The notes below the pieces were generated by a model, which searched no databases, was not told the DNA's origin, and saw nothing but the letters and a program-made list of their open reading frames with translations. Below, in pieces: positions 12,701 to 22,489 of a stretch of 64,000 bases of DNA (position 1 is the first letter of the stretch; each line of letters begins with the position of its first letter). A program made the position numbers and the translations under genes. The stretch lies in NCBI GenBank assembly GCA_963970005.1, contig CAXAMN010015224.1:178423-242422 (forward strand). Reading direction: 5' to 3'. Source of the DNA: Durusdinium trenchii (Eukaryota; Sar; Dinophyceae; Suessiales; Symbiodiniaceae).

Positions 12701-15700
12701 GGAGCTCGAGGTTGTTCAAAGAGAGCCAAGGAGCGGTCAACTTCCTTATGCCTCCCTTGCGAACTCGCCCGGCCAAGGTGATCTGTCGTCCCCTGGACTG
12801 GGGTGCAGACATGGTGCGCCTTAGTCGCATCGGTGCATGGAGGAGTGCCAAGGTCACACTGACACTGTGAAGATGTGGAGGAAGAAGGCCAGTGAAGGAA
12901 GGAAAGCCAGGTGAGTCGTAGGTGAAGCTATGAAAGGCCCTGGCCCTGGTTTTCACATGTTTAGCTTCACACGTTGAATCCACTGTTTCTTCGTGGTAGC
13001 TGAGCTGATCGCCGTTTGAGCCCCGGTGGCGGACCGAGGGTTGTACATGTGTGCACTTTCTACAACTGGATCATGTTCAGTTGTATGGCAGGGGCGGTTT
13101 GCCTCTAGGTGGTTGGTTGGTGGGTTGGTTACATGATACAGCGGTTTTCAGCACAGCAGATGCTGCGAATTCCGCCGGCCAAGGATTCAGAGTCTCACCA
13201 AGTACTACGAAGGTCACAACATCATGACTGGAGGCGCAGCTCCTTGGAGCGGGGGGGCGAACGCGTTTGGAAGGACCTAAGGACCGAGGGTTTCTTCGCT
13301 TCACTACGGACGCCCGCTTAGGAGGTGCTTGGGAAGAGGAGAATTATCCTCTGCTATTTTTAGCAGGGCCAAGCCCGTGCTAAGCATACACTTTCTGGGA
13401 AGGGAATCTCCAGTGCAGTCCTCCAAACAGAGACTGTTCCTGATTTGGCTGTGTGCCGAAAATTAAGCCCTCAACTGCAACAGTAGTTGAATCACCTCAC
13501 AGTGCCAAGGGTCCTGGGCTTCAACGGCCGGTTCTGAGCTGCCCGGTGGGAACGACACAGTCGGCATTGTTGCAATGCACGAACGTGCATGGCAACTGTG
13601 AGAACCTGGACGTGGAGTTGGCAGTAGTGAAACTGTGTCGCGAAACGAGACTATGACGGAATACCCAAGCGTAGAACTGTGGGTGCGATAGGAAAGGCTC
13701 CTCCTGCACCCCAATCACACCGTGGTGGCTTCAATGATGCACAAAGTTCAGTCGCAGATCACGCCCGATATCCGGTAAAGCCACTCGACTCCATGCAAAC
13801 AGCTCCATGGAAACAGCCTTATGTCATCTTATGTCATATTGAGTCATAGTATATTGACTTCTGGTTTGCAATATATATAATTACCATGTCGACTTGGACT
13901 TCTTGCACGGATCGTCCGGCAAACGAAGACGCCGCGCCCTGTCAAGCACCTAAGCATAGAGTCAAACAGACAGCCTGGAGCTGCAAGAGACCGTCTCTTA
14001 GACGGGAACATGATGGATTCACCCACTGCGCAGCTCCAGGTGCGGTGATCAGCAAAGATCAAGAGCTGCACGAGAAGGTGAAGTGGGTGCGACGCCTAGG
14101 TGAAGTGATGACATTTGATGTTAGAGTGGGTGCGACCGGAGGTTGGACCCCAGGACCGGAATGGCCTTTCTGGTGCATGGCCCGTGAACTGGGCTGGGTT
14201 TGGTATGATGGTTTGGTACAGTATCGGTTCATTGGATGATTCCACGCTTGGTGGGGTGAGCAAGTTAAAATCAAACCTGCTCACCCCCAAAAGCGTGGAA
14301 CCATCAATCCACCATATGGTCTTGGTACAATCATGGAAGTGCGTTTCTTCTTCGCTTCTTAGTCTCACGTTTCGACTCGGCACAGACAAGCTCCGTCGTT
14401 GCTTTTGGCTCAGCTTCACCACACGCAGCGACGTTCATTCACAGATCTCCTAAAAGATGGGGTGGGGGAGATTGGAGTCTTGATTACCCTGAAATTTGGT
14501 TCGGGGGAGAATTTGAGGTCTTGACTTTGCCCTGCAATTTTGATGCTTTTGGTGTGCCCGTTCGAGAATCTGAGGCTTAGGATCGTCGTAGTTTCTGACT
14601 TTTTCACCCACGAGCTATTTTTTCAAGTATTTTGCAATTAGTGTCGGTGGTGTGCCGGTAAATCAACTGGTTCAACTTGCTTGGGTGCGACCCAGCCAAA
14701 GAAGGCTTGGCATCCATTCATGGATGGCACACACTTCCAGTGCAAACAAGGCGAAAGCGCCTTGTTAAATTAGTGGCAAGGAACCAGCACGGTGTGGGTT
14801 TTCGCTTTTTGCTAGGTGGAGAAAGTGCCTGAGAGCTCTACTTGAAAAACATATGGAATTGGCTCCGGTTCCCCCAAAAGGAAGGCTCATGAAGGCTTTG
14901 CCATCTTTACCCTCAAAGAAAGCCGAACAGCCTTGGATCAAGGTTCAGAACGTCCATGGCAACATCATCAATCCTTTTGCTGCCTACATCATTTTGCAAA
15001 CCAGCTGCCTGGATGCAGCGAAGTGAACAGGTCACTGCTTGATACTGCTTGATAGGCCATAGGCTAGGAGAGTTCCTCCCGTCTGGATTCTGCGCACATG
15101 GATTCTGGTCAGTCTTCAACCTTTCAGCTAGCCGCTAGCAATCCGATATGATTTGCTATACAAGTCACGTCTAAGAGGTAGCACGTGGATCACTATGACC
15201 CTTTAGTAGGGAACTAGGGTTCATACAGGTCGAGTGTAAGGCTATTATGTTGTTTTGGAGAGACTAGTAGGCTTGTCCTGACTCAATTAGTCCAGAGCAG
15301 AACTGGGACTGGGACTGACCTTTTTCTCTTTGGTATCCGGAATTTGCAACTTGTAAGACTTTTATTCTTATGGGATGTGACTGACACTCATCAACTTGTC
15401 AGTCATAGACCTCTAATGACCTCTAGATGTCAAGTCTGGGAGGGGGAGTTTGTTGCCCCCAGCAAGAAAGATAAGGAAGAAGGGCGAGGTCTGATGCATA
15501 CAAGGGGTTGTTTGCTAGGCCCGATGAACCTTTGGAAGCCAGGACTTGACCAGGACTTGACTCAAAAGTATTTCATTCTTGTTGATTTGGACCCACAGTT
15601 CCGGGGCGGATAGGACGTGGAGACAGTCATCTCAGATACGCTGCTTTCGCATCCATCTCAGGCAAGACCATGCACCTGCGGATGAGGAGACCGGTGCATC

Positions 15701-18700
15701 CCGTCGCTCTTGTTCGGACGGTCGCAGATGTCTGTGGACGGGCCAAGAATGCTTCGAACGCTAGTTCTTTCAGGTTGACCAATTGACCAATTGGTTGAGT
15801 GTTGACGTGGTATCTAGTAAAAATGGTTGAAAGTTCCATTTTGAAGAGAATCATACTCTCTAAATCTCTCTAGCATGTGGAAACCTATCACCACCAGCAG
15901 TCTGCTAAACCTCGCTTTTACATGTGTCTAAGGAGGACTCTTTCAAATATTGTCCACAGATTGGTCCCATTCACCCAACAGAGGGTTGCGACCAAACCCC
16001 GACGATGAGGGCCCTGAGATGTCCTACGAATGGGTCGTCATGCCAAAAAAAGGAGTTGTCGTGTCTGGGAATCTGTGTTTATCTGGAAGACACACCTTTT
16101 CCGAGATGATTTCCCAGGTGCTTTTGGGAGGCTCATGGGACTTAAAAACATAGAACAACTCCCTTTCCCAGGTGCTTTTCCGGGTTTTGGCAGGTTGCTC
16201 TTGGATTTAATTCTTTTCATTCGATCCTCCGGTTTGTCGCGGAGCGCTCTGAATATAGCCCGGCCAGTTGATGTGGAAGGAAACAGAGCGAGAATGCCAT
16301 GGCCATCGCCACCTTCCTGGAGAAGCATCCCAAGGCCGGACCGTCCAGTGAGATGCAAATAAATTCATTCCAACAGGTAGATGGGACTCTTCGAAGACGT
16401 GTTTGGTGAGAACTTCCGCGCAAGAACACATGTGAAGGGCTGTAAGGCACGCTGCAAGGCACTGTAAGGCATGCCGTTTGTCGAATTGGGTATGGGCACG
16501 GGTCGAAGATGGGTATATATGTATATCTCAAAAATCCTTTTCAAATCTGTTCAACCAATGGGTTGCTTGGTTGCTTGATCAGCTTGAGGGTTCTACTTGG
16601 CCAAGTTGCGTGGGGTGTCTCCAGAGATCGCTTCTACATCTTCTACACGAAAAGGCTGGAACTGGTGCCTATTTCGGAATCCAATTCATTGCTCTTTAGC
16701 GGAGTTCAAGGCAAATTCCAGGATTGTTGGACCTCAGTAGACTCCAGGCAAGAAACCACATGAACTCACGTCCCTGACGTGATCCAATTTTTAGGTGAAA
16801 AGGTCTCCCTCATCACTTGGTAGATTGAAGAATCTCTGACTCAGTCGCCACTGAAGTTGTCATGACCTCAGGTGACCAAGGTGGTGTTGCTTGGCTGGAA
16901 ATGGCTGTGGGGGTCAGACATTGGACCCACCTTCAGATTCCGTCGGATTCCGTCGGACTGTCCGTGTCAAGACGGAATCCTTGAGTGTGTTTGTAACGAG
17001 AAGAGATAGCCAGATGCAATTGCCAAGATGGTGTTTGTTTTTTTCCCGGGATTGGGGGACTCTACTGGTATACAATGAACTAGTCACGCGACTTACTATT
17101 TACTGTAAGCATTTGCTTCTTGTTTAGGTGTGACATCAACTGTTATGTAGAGCTAGGGTCTGCAGTACCCAAGATCAGAACCTGCAGAACCTGATGTGTG
17201 TTGTTCATTAATCATACCCATGGGCCCATGGGTGTCCTCCATGCGCGAGAGCGTGGTGGAAACGCTCCAACGTGGTTGATGCACTTCGTGCCATGGCCAT
17301 TGAAATCCAAAGAAGTCCACGGGTTCGTGTGGCTGTGTATTAACATAGGGGGATCTCCCCAGTTCGAGCCACTGGAAGGTTTCGACAATCCATCGGGGCG
17401 ATCGGGTGTCTCCCTATTCAAATACATACCCATTATATCCAAGTATATCAAAATATATACAGTATATTGTAATTATAGATAATAGAACATAAGTAATGTT
17501 CCCTAAACATCTAGGATCCAAATCATCAATGCGAGCGCTCCTTCAAGGAAGCTCCCCCGCGCCCTCAGGTGGGGGGAGCTTCCTTGAAGAAGCGTGAGCT
17601 ATCCCGCCTCCTAGCTAGGAGCGAACTTCTCCTAGTAGCTTGCTCCCTTACTGAAGTAAGTAGGCGCCTACTTGTACTTAATTAAGTAAGGGCGGGCTTT
17701 AAGAAAAAAGGTTCTCAAGATTCTCAAAGCTTTGTCACCTTGATCACCTTGATTACCAGATGTGTGAGACAGTCCTCTCACGATGGTCCTTGTTTCGAGG
17801 TTCTGTCCGCACCGGACCCGACATCCGGTGCCGTTTCAAGGTATCCCGGCTTGGCCTCTCATCCTCAGAAAGCCTTGGCCGACAAGTGCCCAAAGCTGGG
17901 AGATCATGGAAAGTCTAAAAAGACTCGACCATTGGATACGGTTGGAGCTGTTCTCCTACTTTTCTTCAAGTTAAGGGTCTTGAAGAGTTTAGGGGTCAGC
18001 CTGACTGTCGGAGGTTCTCTGTGGACAAATTGGATACAGTACGTGATCCCTGAAGCAGCCAAGGAAGTTGCCACTCCCTCCATCCGCTGATCATGTTAAT
18101 TTTCAGCTGTTTGGGTAGGTTGAGTAATGATTGTCCCTTCTTCTTCCTGGGTTCCATGACGCCAGGGCATCCAACACCCAATCGTGAAGCTTCAACTTCT
18201 GACTTGGGCAGCTGTCGAAGCACAGAGTGGCTATTTTCTCTAGTTTTCAGAACCATAGATGCCCACGGGTCCTTCTCATTCTCTTCTTGAGATGCCGACC
18301 ATACAGTACCTGGCCATACCTCTTCGAGTTCGGGAACAAGGGAATCTTCACCAGATCAGCACCAGGCCGTGCTCGCTACTAGGGGCTCCTGGCATCGCTA
18401 CTAGAAGCAAGGACGCTACTAGGGGCCTATTCGCATGTTAGAATCTCGTCAGATCTGACGAAACTCCGCGGGTGCTGGCCATGGTGTTGCGGTGGACGGC
18501 GCCCCGGTGAGGTACCACCGTGACGGCCTCCACGGTGGCATGCTGTGGCTGGAACCTTAGACGCTCAACGGTGGCATGAGCTTTGCCTTTTGAGGGATCT
18601 GTTGTGCAAGCCGCCCAACATGACGAAGCCAAATGACGAAGTTGCTGCCTGGCCATTAGAGCCTGCTAATTAGCAGACCACTAGAACCACTATCACTAGA

Positions 18701-20513
18701 ACGATTGGAACCACTAATAAATCTAATAGGACATGCAATTTCACAAGCCACAGGTTCGACATCGTGGGCGGCTCCGCGGCCGGAACCAAGCTGATGAACG
18801 TGTTTTGCTCAGCGGTGACACACTTCTGGCTTTGGGCGGCTGAAAGCAGAAGGACTGAGACTAGGACCAGGAGTGACTAGGACCACTACCAACCCTCCAG
18901 CAGAAGTGGCTTTGGGTGTAGATCCGTTCGTTCGAATATGCTTGAACATCAGAGAAGGGTCAAACCAGTGGCTTTCCATCGTCAATCGAGTGTGAGGAGA
19001 GTAACATCAACCCAAAGCGTACGGATTCAATGCAAAGAAAGATTTGGAGTTGTCTCATAACATGCATGCATGTCTCCTTAAACAAACAGACTCCTTCTTG
19101 AAACTGACTTCTCGGGAACAACTGATTTGGGACGATGTGCACCCACACCGTCCGAACCGCCGCCAGGTGTGCCAGCGGCCCTGGAGCCTTTGCGAGAACT
19201 TGGGTGCCACCGAGTGTCCTGGAAGCAGCAGGGGGGGGGTGAATCTGGGTGCGCCCAGCCAACAGGTGCCATTGCGGCGCCATAAACGGGTGATGGGCTT
19301 GACAATCCCATTTTTTTGGGGGCAACCATCAAGATTCCACCTCAGAGGAGGAACAGAGACCTGTGGGATCGCATGTTCGCATGGGCTCCAGGGATTTTTC
19401 ACCACGAGGGTCGCTGACAGGATCGGTACTGCAGGGCATTTCCGTCTTGGAGCACCACCTGGGTGGTGGGATCCACCAGACTCACATCCCATTTGACCAG
19501 GCTTTTATTCCTGGTCTGGAGGGGAATATCCACTGGAGCACGCACATTCCATCGGGTTAGCCTCTCTTTCATGGGTGATTTGCGTTTGGTGTCTGCGACT
19601 TTTCCGAGTCAGAATGATGCCGCGCGGGTGACGGAGGGTCCGTTCTGTTGGGAGTTCAGTTCCGTGGTGGCAAACAACAGACCAGACCTGATCCCCAACA
19701 TCAAACTGCCCATCCCAGGAGTCTAATCTGACTCAGGTAGTCTGGTCAAACAGACCAGACCTGGTCCTGCCATCCCAGGAGTATCATCACTGCCTGCGCT
19801 GTGATGACTCATGCGAACATGCTCAAGGAGGATCGCTTGAAGGCCCCGAGTGCCTTTATCCGTCGGTGAGGACGATGGATTCTCGGTCTGGTCTGGTCAT
19901 GGTTTGGTTGGACTTGGTCGTACGGTTTCTTTTGTAGCTTTTTGTGCCAAAAGCACTCCTCGATCTGTTGTGTTTGTGGCGAGTTTATCATCCTCCGGTT
20001 GGTATGGGAGTTGAGCCCAGGCTCCAGGCTATCCTTATGATTGTTCAGCTCAAGGTTGAGCCCAGGCTCCAGGCTATCCTTATGATTGTTCAGCTCAAGG
20101 GACTGTTCATTTGGAGCAGTTCGTTTAACTGCTTGGAGCTTCGTCTCGTTCTACCTCGCCAGGTGGGCATCACTGACGGCTTCATCCGCGTCAGCTGCGG
20201 CATCGAGGACCGGTGTGAGTCCGGAGGGGTGATTGAACCACTGTCACCGCCCAAAAAGAGGCAAGGACTAGGTCCAGGTGACTAGGACTCTGAGTCTGAC
20301 TGGTCATGGGCATGGTCACCTAAAGCATGGACAGGGTCCACTAACCATCCCCAAGTTTGTGAGCTCTTGGTTCATCGACCTCTCTTTTTCTTCTTCACTC
20401 GAGATGACCTTCACCCTCCACCTTGACAGGTCCCTGTCCCTGCCCCGCCTCCAAACGCTCAGGACACCGCGGATCTCATCCGAGCGCTCGAGGTGGCCTT
20501 GGAGCAGGTCTAA
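6761..20513 (+). CDS. Cys/Met-metabolism PLP-dependent enzyme (cystathionine gamma-lyase/-synthase or methionine gamma-lyase type), about 22 exons
   Basis: Enzymes of this family cleave or form the C-S bond of cystathionine, homocysteine or methionine with pyridoxal phosphate, in the cytosol or a plastid. The spliced blocks follow the family order: GYSYSRTNNPT (phosphate-contacting Tyr/Arg), FGTGMAATTSA (phosphate loop), CSYGGTNR, NTKLVFSETPANPVL, VVDATFATP (Asp that holds the pyridine nitrogen), RPLDWGADM, SLTKYYEGHN (the Schiff-base Lys, codon 13200-13202), QTSKTMHLRM, YPGLASHPQ, LHGGMLWFDIVGG, and the C-terminal GITDGFIRVSCGIED (substrate-carboxylate Arg). It ends LEVALEQV-TAA. Reading phase carries across 17 junctions. 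Unresolved: the part between exon 1 and 8745 (the usual PPIY...STF block), about 15688-16288, and about 19212-19479. Subfamily cannot be fixed by eye. Introns hold nothing recognisable except the repeats listed here. Confidence 0.9.
7222..7240. repeat. Perfect palindrome built on CTACTAG
   Basis: GCTACTAGT-T-ACTAGTAGC, two 9-nt arms around one base, in the presumed first introns of the PLP enzyme. The same CTACTAG/CTAGTAG word recurs in other non-coding stretches of the window. Confidence 0.7.
8684..8703. repeat. (CT)n run upstream of an acceptor
   Basis: About ten CT dinucleotides, 41 nt before the AG at 8743-8744 that opens the first well-supported PLP-enzyme exon. It is pyrimidine-rich on the sense strand, so it may act as a polypyrimidine tract; most other introns here lack one. 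Confidence 0.75.
8745..12815 (+). CDS. PLP enzyme, exons of the N-terminal cofactor half
   Basis: Exons with resolved borders: 8745-8818, 9171-9236, 9694-9709 (16 nt), 10489-10523, 10811-10889, 11325-11380, 11663-11702, 11934-11978, 12778-12815. Donors in order: GT, GC, GC, GC, GC, GC, GT, GT, GC. Every acceptor is AG, and all but one of those internal to the set are followed by G; 9171 starts with C. Each junction rebuilds a conserved codon, for example NG|FGASAFGTGMAA, MQ|AGDHC|VISDCSYGGTNR and TP|VICRPLDWGADM|VIQSLTK. The phases agree with exon lengths throughout, which is strong support. Confidence 0.88.
9067..9090. repeat. (TTC)n microsatellite
   Basis: About eight TTC triplets in the intron before exon 9171-9236. 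Confidence 0.85.
11730..11803. repeat. Three spaced copies of CGAACGGAG(G)TGTT
   Basis: Three near-identical units lie a short way downstream of the exon ending at 11702, in the intron. They resemble a decaying minisatellite. Confidence 0.7.
12163..12204. repeat. Inverted repeat with 12-nt perfect arms
   Basis: GAGAAGGCTACT (12163-12174) and its exact reverse complement (12193-12204) flank an 18-nt loop. TCCTACCCA occurs before the first arm and again inside the loop. Intronic. Confidence 0.75.
13184..15687 (+). CDS. PLP enzyme, catalytic-lysine exon and following exons
   Basis: Exons 13184-13233 (QSLTKYYEGHNIMTGG, with the cofactor lysine), 14040-14086 (AVISKDQELHEKVKW), 14943-15003 (VQNVHGNIINPFAAYIILQT) and 15662 to about 15687 (KTMHLRMR). 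Donors are GC, GT and GC; phases fit across all three junctions. The 3' border of the last exon is uncertain: GA donors are possible at 15683 or 15686, but a micro-exon seems to be missing before the next block. Confidence 0.85.
16289..20513 (+). CDS. PLP enzyme, C-terminal domain exons and stop codon
   Basis: Exons: about 16289-16342 (ENAMAIATFLEKHPK), 17841-17885 (YPGLASHPQKALAD), 18512-18547 (YHRDGLHGGMLW), 18754-18799 (FDIVGGSAAGTKLMN), 19167 to about 19211 (VCQRPWSLCENLGAT), 19480-19500 (THIPFDQ, preceded by an undetected segment), 20163-20207 (VGITDGFIRVSCGIE) and 20463-20513 (DTADLIRALEVALEQV, then TAA). The 20207 junction uses a GA donor and joins GIE to DTADLI exactly as the family requires. 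The segment between about 19212 and 19479, where an HPASMTH-like block is expected, is unresolved. Confidence 0.82.
17541..17589. repeat. Perfect 18-bp hairpin
   Basis: Left arm 17541-17558 and right arm 17572-17589 are exact reverse complements, with a 13-nt GC-rich loop. The core is GGAAGCTCCCCC. It lies in the PLP-enzyme intron before exon 17841-17885. Confidence 0.85.
17645..17692. repeat. Nested palindromes next to the hairpin
   Basis: CCCTTACT at 17645-17652 pairs with AGTAAGGG at 17685-17692. Between them lie a 16-nt perfect palindrome (17658-17673, centre GGCGCC) and a 10-nt one (CTTAATTAAG, 17677-17686). Together with the hairpin at 17541 this is the densest cluster of palindromes in the window. 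Confidence 0.8.
20010..20099. repeat. Exact 45-bp tandem duplication
   Basis: Positions 20010-20054 and 20055-20099 are identical by eye. The duplication lies in the intron just before the penultimate PLP-enzyme exon, so the copy is recent and without coding effect. Confidence 0.9.
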
Positions 20514-21220
20514 GGCCCTGACGCGTGGACGGTGAAGGACGCGTGAGAACCGCGTGGACGGTGAAGGAGTGAGTCTAGGACTGGGAAAGGGGGGGGTTCC
20601 ACATGGTTAGACTCGTGAGACCTAAGAAGATCGTGTGGTTCTATATGATGTATTATAATGTTCTATATATAATATATTCTACAATTATTATATACTATAC
20701 TATACTGTCTTTTTCCAAAAGGTAGGTTCTTTTCCATTCTGAAGAGGTGTCAGGATCCATTGGGTTATGGGATGCAGACCTGAAACATCAACATTTTACA
20801 TGGAAAGAACCGAGTTGAGATGGTTCAACCTGGGCCCGAACGAAAAAAGCATCCACAGGCAATTACATATACCATTATTATACCTCCATCCGGTTGGGGT
20901 CTCCAATGGACTAGCCAACACGACTTAGGGATGACACCCACATCGGATGGCCCTGGTGGGCACTGGGTACTCCTCCTGCACCCACCCCAAGCTGAGATTC
21001 TTCGATCCTTTTGTATCCAATTGGATGACTGGTTGGAGGTACTAGGTCGTTGAGACTGGGACTGCCAGGGAAACATCTGTTGAAAGCAGCAAGGGTTTCA
21101 CTCCTTGGAGACGGGTCTATGATCGGAGGTGCACCACGGCGGGTCGGTAACCTGGCGATGGAAGCCATCAACGCTCGGCGACGAGCAGGAGGATGTGATT
21201 GGATGTGGGTGGACATGGGA

Positions 21221-21284
21221 GCATGGGAGCATGGGCCAATGCCACATGGGACGTTTGCATGGGAGCATGGGCCAATGCCACATG
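21221..21284. repeat. 28-bp unit repeated at 36-bp spacing
   Basis: 21221-21248 and 21257-21284 are the same 28-nt word (core GGGAGCATGGGCCAATGCC). The second unit is preceded by an 8-nt spacer. Confidence 0.8.
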
Positions 21285-22127
21285 CGCGCACAGGTGAGGG
21301 CATCTTCAATTTTACTCTATGGCCGCTGGGCGAGTACACCGGATGCTGGGGATATGGGGGATATCCGTTTGTGGCGAGTCCACACCGCCCACCCGGGCTC
21401 CATCGACCATCGACGAGTTTCCCAGGTGTCATGACCTGCCATGACCTGGATTGGAAGGGATTAGTGAAGGGATTCTATACTGCTTTCTCGAGTTCTTCTC
21501 TTTTTTTCTTTCCTACAGCATCCTACAGCTATTTTGACTTGGCAGGATTTGGAAGGGTCGTGTTCCGGTGAGCGAAGAGAGAAGATAATTCGAGTTCGTG
21601 CGCTTGGTGGCTTAGACCACAGCCATTCGCGATGGCAAGCTACGACCCGACATGGTCGATGACCACCCCGAGATGGACTGCTGTTGAGTGCAAACCGTGC
21701 CACATCTCACAACGAAGGCACACGTCCACCTAGGTTCTACCAACTTTCCAGGGTTTCCCAGATGCCATCGCGACTCGTGTGGGACAATTTCTTGCGACTT
21801 GTGTGGGGGGTGGGCAAAGCTGGATCCCTAGATTGGTGCGGGAAAGTTCGAGACAGTACATCACCCTGAAAGAAGAGCAACAATGGATAGTACAACGGGT
21901 AACTTAATAAGCTAGTCTATACAGTATGCCTACTGCAAATGTATTGCATTTGTGTGAAGTTGGATGACATTGGATGACTGATTTGTTTACTGTTGAACAT
22001 GTTTGCCCATCGGCTTGTGGCATTTTTGGCACATTTTGGGACAGGGTCATGGATCAGGACGGGATCCTGTGCCGATCGAGGCAGGGAGGGTGAGGTGAGG
22101 AGCCATGGCAAATTATAGGGGGCCGTA

Positions 22128-22318
22128 CTGAGTGGATAAAATTAATGGGGTCAGTGCCTGGACTTTATCTGTGTGCCAGCCTGCCAGCAACCTATCCAGG
22201 GGGTCTATCCTCCAAAAGAATCTACCCAAGTAAGGAGTGGATATTTTTTTGGGGGGTGGATGAAATTGGGTCAGTGCATCAAACATATTCTGAATTAATG
22301 CTCCAATTTTATCCACTC
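22128..22318. repeat. Inverted-repeat bounded segment, possible small MITE
   Basis: GAGTGGATAAAATT near 22129 and its exact reverse complement near 22305-22318 bound about 190 bp. GGGTCAGTGC occurs just inside each side. I saw no clear target-site duplication. Confidence 0.45.
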
Positions 22319-22489
22319 GGTAGTGGGAGTAGAAAAGGAAAGAAAAGATAGAACATCTCTCGTTGGACGTGCGTTAGAATTCCGCTCGTTGGATTTTCCG
22401 AGCTCCATGACAATTACCTGGATTAACGGACTACATTTCCTAGAATTTTATCCACCCGGTAGTGGGAGTAGAAAAGGAAGGAAAAGATG
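22303..22489. repeat. Direct repeat of about 47 bp
   Basis: 22303-22349 and 22443-22489 match except for a few substitutions (shared core GGTAGTGGGAGTAGAAAAGG). The first copy overlaps the right arm of the inverted repeat ending at 22318. Confidence 0.75.
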
